Both the position numbers and the translations under genes were made by a program. From Lachnospiraceae bacterium (GTDB taxonomy: Bacteria > Bacillota > Clostridia > Lachnospirales > Lachnospiraceae), in NCBI GenBank assembly GCA_017622875.1, contig JAGAQG010000028.1, positions 1 to 50,907 of the forward strand: 50,907 nucleotides of DNA. The letters run 5' to 3'. The notes beneath the pieces were generated by a model. That model saw only the letters and a list, made by a program, of their open reading frames with translations, ran no database searches and was not told the DNA's origin. Positions 42,149 through 50,907 of this stretch are shown here, one piece after another (within the stretch, counting starts at the first letter, position 1; each line of letters opens with the position of its first letter).

Positions 42149-44812
42149 TTACCACCGGTTCTTAATCTTGTTCTGTAATCTGTAAATCGTATTTAAGGCA
42201 TCCATCGGTGTCAGATTAGAAATGTCAATATCACGCAGTTCTGCAATGATATCGTCATTTTTCACAGTGTCAAACAGTGACATCTGTTCTAAATCCACCT
42301 CATCATATTTTTTCGGACGCACCTTCTGTTTGGATTTCGCCTTGATTTCCTCAGCGATTTCCTTTGCTTTGATGGAGATATCGTTATCGATCAGCTCCTG
42401 TAAGATTTCCTTCGCACGTTCGATTACAGGGTCCGGTACGCCCGCAAGCTTCGCCACCTGAATACCGTAGCTCTTATCGGCGCCGCCCTTAATAATCTTA
42501 CGAAGGAATACAATATCGTCACCCTTTTCATTGACTGCGATACAGTAGTTATTTACGCCATCCAGCGTACCTTCTAACTCTGTCAGTTCATGATAATGGG
42601 TCGCAAACAATGTTTTTGCACCCAGAATTCTAGGGTTACAAATATGTTCAATAACGGACCATGCAATACTCAGACCATCAAAGGTACTTGTACCACGTCC
42701 GATCTCGTCTAAAATAATCAAACTTTCAGAAGTTGCATTTCTTAAAATATTTGCAACCTCTGTCATTTCTACCATGAAGGTACTCTGACCGCTTGCAAGG
42801 TCATCAGACGCACCAACACGGGTGAAAATACGGTCCACAATGCCAATATTGGCACTGCTTGCCGGTACAAAGCTTCCAATCTGAGCCATCAGCACGATCA
42901 GCGCAGTCTGGCGCATATAAGTTGACTTACCAGCCATATTCGGTCCGGTAATAATAGAAACTCTGTTCTTATTCGCATCCAGATAGGTATCATTTGCAAT
43001 GAACATATCATTGTTGATCATCTTTTCAACCACCGGATGACGTCCGTTTTTGATATCAATGAGTCCTTTTTCATTAATTTTCGGACACACATAATTATTT
43101 CTTTCTGCTACCAGCGCAAGAGACGCAAATACATCCAGTCTCGCAATGGCTTTGGCAGTTTTCTGAATTCGCAGCACTTCCCCTGCAATGTGTTCTCTGA
43201 TCTCGCAGAACAGATCATATTCTAACGCGATCAGCTTTTCCTCTGCGCCAAGAATCATATCTTCCAGTTCTTTTAATTCTGGAGTGATATAACGCTCTGC
43301 ATTGGTCAGTGTCTGCTTTCTCATATAATAATCTGGAACCATATCCTTGAAAGAATTGGTAACTTCCAGATAATAACCAAATACTTTGTTATAACGAATC
43401 TTTAAGTTCTTAATACCTGTCGCTTCTTTTTCCTTTGCTTCAAGGTCCGCAAGCCAGGTCTTTCCTTCCGTCTTCGCCTGACGGTATTTATCAACGTCTT
43501 CACGATAACCATCTTTGATGATACCACCCTCTTTGATTGCCAAAGGCGGCTCTTCGATAATGGCTTCATCGATCAACTGATATAAATCCTCTAAAGGATC
43601 TAATTCATCCTCAATCTCCCCTAATAATGGACTGCTAAAATCCTGAAGCAGACTCTTAATATAAGGAAGCATTGATAACGAAGATTTAAATGCAATGAAA
43701 TCTCGCGGATTTGCTGTCTTATAAATGATACGTCCGATTAAACGCTCCAGGTCGTAAACAGGATTCAGATACTCACGAATCTCCTCACGTGAAATTGCAT
43801 TCTGATTCAGCTCTCTGATCGCTGCCTGACGAGCTACGATTTCATCCTTTTCAATAAGCGGCTGTTCAATATATCCTCTAAGGGTTCTTGCACCCATAGC
43901 AGTTTTCGTCTTATCAAGCACCCAAAGAAGCGAACCACGTTTATTTTTCTCACGCAAAGTCTCCACAAGCTCCAGATTCCTTCTGGTAGAGCTGTCAATG
44001 ACCATAAATTTTCCAGTCGTATAGGACTGAATATGAGAAATGTGCGAAAGGTCTGTCTTCTGTGTTTCTAAAAGATATTTCAGAAGTGCTCCTGCGCTGA
44101 CCACACCACAAGGATAGTCCTTTAAGCCCAGTCCTTCCATCGTTGCAGCATGGAAATGTTCAGAAAGTGTTCTCTTACACATTTCGTCATCAAAATACCA
44201 GCTTTCCAAAGAACTGATGGCAATGTTTAATCTGTGGCGCAAATTCTCCAGATCAATTCCGCTTACATAAAATGCCTCATTACATACGATTTCTGAAGGT
44301 GCAAACTTGCTGATCTCATCCAGAAGCTTTCTGTCTGTATCGACCTCAGTTGTATAAAAATCACCTGTGGTAACGTCTGCAATGGCAAGTCCATAATGGT
44401 CAGAAAGATATACAATACTCATAATGTAGTTGTTCTTTCCTTCATCCAGCGCACATGCATTTAAGTTCGTACCCGGAGTTACTACACGTGTAACCTCACG
44501 TTTTACGAGCCCTTTTGCAGTTTTCGGATCTTCCACCTGTTCACAGATTGCAACTTTATAGCCTTTGGATACAAGGCGGTTCAAATAGGTGTCTACTGCA
44601 TGATGAGGAACTCCGCACATTGGCGCACGTTCTTCCAGACCACACTGTTTTCCTGTCAGCGTCAATTCCAGTTCTCTGGAAGATGTGATCGCATCCTCAA
44701 AAAACATTTCATAGAAGTCACCCAGTCTGTAAAACAAAATACAATCCGGGTACTCTGCCTTGGTTTCCATATATTTTTGCATCATCGGACTAAGCTGATT
44801 TTGCTGTGCCAT
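42149..44812 (-). CDS. mutS: DNA mismatch repair protein MutS
   Basis: The 887-residue protein has the mismatch-binding FYEMF motif (residues 32-36), the connector and lever regions, and the ATPase with GPNMAGKSTYMRQ, DEIGRGTSTFDG and FATHYHEL. The helix-turn-helix dimer end is present. It binds mismatches and recruits MutL. Confidence 0.97.
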   Translation of the reverse strand: MAQQNQLSPMMQKYMETKAEYPDCILFYRLGDFYEMFFEDAITSSRELELTLTGKQCGLEERAPMCGVPHHAVDTYLNRLVSKGYKVAICEQVEDPKTAKGLVKREVTRVVTPGTNLNACALDEGKNNYIMSIVYLSDHYGLAIADVTTGDFYTTEVDTDRKLLDEISKFAPSEIVCNEAFYVSGIDLENLRHRLNIAISSLESWYFDDEMCKRTLSEHFHAATMEGLGLKDYPCGVVSAGALLKYLLETQKTDLSHISHIQSYTTGKFMVIDSSTRRNLELVETLREKNKRGSLLWVLDKTKTAMGARTLRGYIEQPLIEKDEIVARQAAIRELNQNAISREEIREYLNPVYDLERLIGRIIYKTANPRDFIAFKSSLSMLPYIKSLLQDFSSPLLGEIEDELDPLEDLYQLIDEAIIEEPPLAIKEGGIIKDGYREDVDKYRQAKTEGKTWLADLEAKEKEATGIKNLKIRYNKVFGYYLEVTNSFKDMVPDYYMRKQTLTNAERYITPELKELEDMILGAEEKLIALEYDLFCEIREHIAGEVLRIQKTAKAIARLDVFASLALVAERNNYVCPKINEKGLIDIKNGRHPVVEKMINNDMFIANDTYLDANKNRVSIITGPNMAGKSTYMRQTALIVLMAQIGSFVPASSANIGIVDRIFTRVGASDDLASGQSTFMVEMTEVANILRNATSESLIILDEIGRGTSTFDGLSIAWSVIEHICNPRILGAKTLFATHYHELTELEGTLDGVNNYCIAVNEKGDDIVFLRKIIKGGADKSYGIQVAKLAGVPDPVIERAKEILQELIDNDISIKAKEIAEEIKAKSKQKVRPKKYDEVDLEQMSLFDTVKNDDIIAELRDIDISNLTPMDALNTIYRLQNKIKNRW

Positions 44813-44859
44813 TAATATCTAACCTCTTCGTATCTTCTTAAGATACCCTCTTCTAAAGT

Positions 44860-46266
44860 CTACTCTTCTACGATACTTCCAATATAATAGAAGCCTTTAC
44901 ATTCATCTAAATGTACTTTTACAATCTTACCGATCATAGATGCATCTCCTGGGAAATGTACCAGATGGTTGTTGCTCATACGTCCTGTTACAAGGTCCGC
45001 ATTATGGTCATTGATATCTTCCACAAGAACTTCCTGAACAGTGCCTTCAAAACGTGCTGTCATTTCCTGAGAAATTGTCTGCACTTCTTTTAATAATCTA
45101 TCAAAACGATCCTTTACGACATCTTCCGGAATCTGATTTTCCATTGCTGCCGCAGGTGTGCCTGTACGTTTGGAATAGATGAAAGTAAATGCGCTGTCAT
45201 AACGTACTTTCTTTACAACATCCATCGTTTCAAGGAAATCTTCCTCTGTTTCCCCTGGGAATCCCACAATGATATCTGTTGTCAGACCAATATCCGGAAT
45301 TGCTTTTTTGATCTTTTCAACCAACGCAAGATATTTTTCCTTATCATAACGACGATTCATCACTTTCAGAATCTGTGAGCTTCCTGACTGTAATGGTAAA
45401 TGAAGATGTTTACAGATTTTCTTTGAATTAGCCATTGCTTCGATGAGCTCGTCTGATAAATCCTTAGGATGAGAAGTCATGAAACGGATTCTTTCCAAGC
45501 CCTCAATCTTTTCAATTTCCTGTAACAGCTGTGCGAAAGTCATTGGATTTTCAAGGTTCTTTCCGTAAGAGTTTACGTTCTGACCAAGAAGCATTACTTC
45601 TACAACACCGTCTGCTACCAGTTTTTTGATTTCTGCAATGATGTCTTCCGGATTTCGGCTTCTTTCACGTCCGCGCACGTAAGGTACGATACAGTAGCTG
45701 CAGAAATTGTTGCAACCAAACATGATATTGACACCGGATTTAAAAGAATATTTACGTTCGATTGGTAAATCCTCTACGATTTCCTGAGTATCTTTCCAGA
45801 TATCGATGACCATGCCTTTTTCTTCAAAATTGCGAACGATCAGTTCTGCAAATTTGAAAATGTTATGAGTTCCAAAAATAATATCTACAAAACGATAGCT
45901 TTTCTTTAATTTTTCTACGACTTCCGGCTCCTGCATCATACATCCGCAAAGAGCGATGGTCATGTTTGGATTTTTCTTTTTATATCCATGCAGTACGCCA
46001 AGTCTTCCGTAGACACGCAGGTTCGCATTTTCACGAACGGTGCAGGTGTTGTAAATGACAAAATCTGCTTTTTCATCTTCTGCCGCTACATAACCGATTT
46101 CTTCTAAGATACCTGTGAGCTTTTCGCTGTCACGGGCATTCATCTGACAGCCAAATGTGGTTACACAGTAAGTTAATGGTCTGCCAAGTTCTTCTGATTT
46201 TGCTTTTACATAGCCTTTGGCTTTTTCCATGTATTCGTATTGTCTTTGTGTTTCGTTTGTGTTCAT
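44860..46266 (-). CDS. miaB: tRNA-2-methylthio-N6-dimethylallyladenosine synthase MiaB
   Basis: The 468-residue radical-SAM enzyme has the N-terminal cluster cysteines (TFGCQMN, YNTCTVREN, CGCMMQEP), the radical-SAM CNNFCSYC motif and a C-terminal TRAM domain. It methylthiolates i6A37 made by MiaA. It is first in the mut-mia block. Confidence 0.97.
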   Translation of the reverse strand: MNTNETQRQYEYMEKAKGYVKAKSEELGRPLTYCVTTFGCQMNARDSEKLTGILEEIGYVAAEDEKADFVIYNTCTVRENANLRVYGRLGVLHGYKKKNPNMTIALCGCMMQEPEVVEKLKKSYRFVDIIFGTHNIFKFAELIVRNFEEKGMVIDIWKDTQEIVEDLPIERKYSFKSGVNIMFGCNNFCSYCIVPYVRGRERSRNPEDIIAEIKKLVADGVVEVMLLGQNVNSYGKNLENPMTFAQLLQEIEKIEGLERIRFMTSHPKDLSDELIEAMANSKKICKHLHLPLQSGSSQILKVMNRRYDKEKYLALVEKIKKAIPDIGLTTDIIVGFPGETEEDFLETMDVVKKVRYDSAFTFIYSKRTGTPAAAMENQIPEDVVKDRFDRLLKEVQTISQEMTARFEGTVQEVLVEDINDHNADLVTGRMSNNHLVHFPGDASMIGKIVKVHLDECKGFYYIGSIVEE

Positions 46267-46353
46267 TCTAATACTCCATTCTAATGCTTGTTTATCAGTG
46301 TATTGGGCGTTTTTTGCAACACAAAAAAGATGTTCGCAAGAAACACCAAAAAT

Positions 46354-46382
46354 AATATAGCATATTCAATTGTCAAAAGCAA
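46354..46382 (-). promoter_or_regulatory. Likely promoter of the miaB-mutSL-miaA block
   Basis: On the minus strand TTGCTT (46377-46382) and TATATT (46354-46359) are 17 bases apart. A second TTGACA overlaps the spacer. The messenger would have a leader of about 80 bases before miaB. Confidence 0.5.
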
Positions 46383-46800
46383 TGAAAGAGATTCTGAAAA
46401 ATATTTGAACATACACTCGTTATATCTGTGTGTGAAAGATTATGGTAAGCTCGAAATCTTGCAATAGCAGACTGTGTATAATGCTTTTTTAAAATCACAT
46501 CCACATGCATTACAAATTTAGAAACATCCGCTTCATGCAGCGTATCGTACATTCCCAGCCAATATTCCGGTGTTTTATCTAAATACATGACGTCTTCCTG
46601 TTCGATTTCCTGATCTTTCACTTCTGGAACCACCAGACGAACCAGTTCGCAGCCTGCTTTGTTCTGCGATATTCCTGCCTTGCCTTTCTGTCACGCTCTT
46701 TTTTTCTAGCATAATAAACCTCAGAATCCGCATGGCCTCACTTAACTGTCGATAGGAAATAGAACCGGAAACAAAATCTTTTGCAAAAAATAGAATCTTT
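46373..46800 (-). pseudogene. Degenerate hypothetical gene
   Basis: The longest frame (46373-46633, 86 residues from a GTG) encodes KTPEYWLGMYDTLHEADVSK and a helical end. Upstream, coding-like stretches continue in the other two frames (SGSISYRQLSEAMR, then DSEVYYARKKERDRKARQEY). This is what a gene broken by two frameshifts looks like. I do not recognise the family; the basic helical stretch suggests nucleic-acid binding. Confidence 0.4.
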
Positions 46801-46810
46801 TATCCCCCCA

Positions 46811-46860
46811 AACAAAAATACAACCGCAGTAGTATATTTGTATTATACCACCGCAGTTGT
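46811..46860 (-). terminator. Terminator of the beta-glucoside operon
   Basis: A 17-bp stem with only G-U wobbles (ACAACTGCGGTGGTATA with TATACTACTGCGGTTGT on the minus strand) is followed by ATTTTTGTTT. It is about 70 bases after the glucosidase stop. The rest of 46634-46932 holds only the degenerate gene and no other feature I can support. Confidence 0.8.
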
Positions 46861-46932
46861 ACCTTGTTAAGCAATTTATTGTGTAGGACTGTTCCTAAAA
46901 TTCCAAAGAAATTTTGCTCCTAACACCATCTT

Positions 46933-49780
<2,848 letters not shown>

Positions 49781-49827
49781 AGTCTCACTTACTCCTTTTT
49801 AAATATAAAATATAGCATATATACATC

Positions 49828-49852
49828 AACAGTGATGCGCGCCTTCACTGTT
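49828..49852 (-). repeat. Inverted repeat in the PTS leader
   Basis: AACAGTGA (49828-49835) and TCACTGTT (49845-49852) form a perfect 8-bp inverted repeat with a GC-rich loop, just after the terminator and before the PTS ribosome binding site. It has no T run. It could stabilise or process the messenger, or be a protein operator. Confidence 0.45.
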
Positions 49853-49860
49853 TTAGCCAA

Positions 49861-49907
49861 ATAAAAAACCCCAGCACAAAAACAACATAGTTATTATGTA
49901 CTGAGGT
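49861..49907 (-). terminator. Terminator between bglG and the PTS gene
   Basis: ACCTCAGTAC (49898-49907) pairs along its full length, with G-U pairs, to GTGCTGGGGT (49868-49877). The stem extends inward (AATAAC with GTTGTT) and is followed by TTTTT. A terminator inside a PTS operon led by a BglG protein is the hallmark of antitermination control. Confidence 0.85.
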
Positions 49908-49929
49908 AAAGCCCTATTGGTCACAATCC
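49904..49929 (-). promoter_or_regulatory. Possible RNA antiterminator (RAT) site for BglG
   Basis: On the minus strand GGATTGTGAC...GGGCTTTACC resembles the RAT consensus (GGATTGTTAC...GGCAAAACC) and its 3' end overlaps the 5' arm of the terminator, as required. The inner AAA is TTT here, which breaks part of the usual pairing, and the site overlaps the last bglG codons. It may be a variant or a coincidence. Confidence 0.4.
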
Positions 49930-50747
49930 TCTCTTGCACAAAGCCGATTGATATGAAGCATTAAATAGATGCATTCTTCTTCATTTAATTCGCATTTAAG
50001 TGAATATTCAATATATCGCTTAATGAGCTGTGCACATTCAAATGTTTTTTCATAACTATTTTTCAATGAATCATACAGTTGCAGATTATCACTCTGTGCA
50101 AGCTCCTTATTTTTTCCTCTCTTCATTAAATAATGCATGTGACTGACAAATCTGGAATAATTAAAACCTTCTCGATTTATCTGAATCTCGAAATAATTTT
50201 CAACGATCTCAGTGATGTCTTCGATATAGTTTGAAGACAGTTTATCCTTCACGCTTTTTTGATCCTGTGATTCTGCATTAATTAGATGAAGCGCAATATA
50301 GGTAGCTTCTTCTTTCGGAAGATATGTTTTATATTCCCTTTGTAGAAGCTCCAAAGCATATTTTCCAATCTCTATTTCTGTTTCAAACAAATATTGAACA
50401 TCATAAACAATTGGCAGCTGAATATTCATATTTTTTTCATAGCGCTGTATAGCAAAGTGAATATGATCAGCTAAAGTAAACACAATATTTGAGCTGACCG
50501 GATTATCAAGCTTCAATCTTGCATAATCAATCACTTTTACAGACAATTTCAAAATATATTCAGGTATGTCATGAATCATAGAAAGATATGTCGGATTCAC
50601 ACCATAAAATGTTCTCTCTATCTTAGACAATGGAATATCATATGGTGGTTTCGTAAATCCAATCCCTTTTCCAAAAACCACAACTTCGTTTTGATTACTG
50701 TCAAGGCATAAAGATACATTGTTGTTGATATTCTTAATGACCCTCAT
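49914..50747 (-). CDS. BglG/LicT-family transcription antiterminator
   Basis: The 277-residue protein has an N-terminal co-antiterminator RNA-binding domain (about 1-55; VIKNINNNVSLCLDSNQNEV, VFGKGIGF) and two PRD domains. PRD1 histidines lie in ADHIHFAIQ and IALHLINAE; PRD2 has FVSHMHYLMKR and LMLHINRLC. PTS phosphorylation of these histidines controls RNA binding and hence expression of the downstream PTS and glucosidase genes. Confidence 0.95.
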   Translation of the reverse strand: MRVIKNINNNVSLCLDSNQNEVVVFGKGIGFTKPPYDIPLSKIERTFYGVNPTYLSMIHDIPEYILKLSVKVIDYARLKLDNPVSSNIVFTLADHIHFAIQRYEKNMNIQLPIVYDVQYLFETEIEIGKYALELLQREYKTYLPKEEATYIALHLINAESQDQKSVKDKLSSNYIEDITEIVENYFEIQINREGFNYSRFVSHMHYLMKRGKNKELAQSDNLQLYDSLKNSYEKTFECAQLIKRYIEYSLKCELNEEECIYLMLHINRLCAREDCDQ

Positions 50748-50846
50748 AATAGCATTTCCTCACTACTATAGATGTTTTTAAATAAGTGGACTATATTCTT
50801 GTCGTGTAGTATAATGTTCTTATTAGATGAAAAGGAGCATTATTTT

Positions 50847-50907
50847 ATGGGAAAGAAAGCATCCACCATTACTCTTAGCACAGACGACCGTTCGTATCTT
50901 GAAGCAC
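50847..50907 (+). CDS. IS630-family transposase, N-terminus only
   Basis: Only 20 codons are in the window (MGKKASTITLSTDDRSYLEA), but they match the start of IS630-type transposases, which continue into a helix-turn-helix domain. AAAAGGAG precedes the ATG, and GTAGTATAATG upstream has a TATAAT. The element boundary is not resolved. Confidence 0.7.
   Translation, partial: MGKKASTITLSTDDRSYLEA

Overview
The window looks like a low-GC Clostridia chromosome, most likely Lachnospiraceae. The grounds are the gene order mreBCD-PBP2-minCDE-rodA-mgsA-dac, a sepF/yggS/HlyD-like cluster, DUF4321 next to radC, a Met_gamma_lyase-family protein beside miaA-mutL-mutS-miaB, AGGAGG-type ribosome binding sites and many short overlapping genes. 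The assignment comes from gene content and protein style only; no rRNA or marker search was possible.

Bases 1-18300 are accessory. On the minus strand are a partial LytTR-type response regulator, a broken and an intact receiver-less winged-helix gene, two small envelope proteins, and a two-component system with its FtsX-type ABC transporter (1718-6720). A lone mobile-element HTH gene follows (7056-7313). An AraC - DMT transporter - DUF2000 operon lies at 7459-9617. An FMN-riboswitch operon (9718-11460) encodes the riboflavin transporter RibU and an unusual fusion of a riboflavin kinase with an OmpR-type winged-helix domain. Further on are a truncated flavodoxin, a PadR-controlled membrane/beta-propeller operon (12959-16237), and a divergent MerR/MATE pair in which merR carries an in-frame stop.

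Bases 18371-46400 are core genome, all on the minus strand. In transcriptional order they are: miaB, mutS, mutL, miaA, a Met_gamma_lyase-family PLP enzyme, two flavoproteins, DUF4321, radC, mreB, mreC, mreD, a very long PBP2, minC, minD, minE, rodA, mgsA and a lipoprotein D,D-carboxypeptidase. A fresh promoter then drives a P-loop protein, an HlyD-like protein, yggS and sepF, followed by a terminator and aroB-lspA-rluD. Translational overlaps are frequent, so this block couples cell elongation, division-site placement, mismatch repair and tRNA modification.

Bases 46400-50907 hold a degenerate gene, a beta-glucoside operon (BglG antiterminator, PTS EIIBC, 6-phospho-beta-glucosidase) with an internal terminator and a possible RNA antiterminator site, and the start of an IS630-type transposase.

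The best candidate for an undescribed system is the FMN riboswitch - RibU - flavokinase/winged-helix operon. It pairs RNA-level FMN sensing with a protein that should both make FMN and bind DNA.
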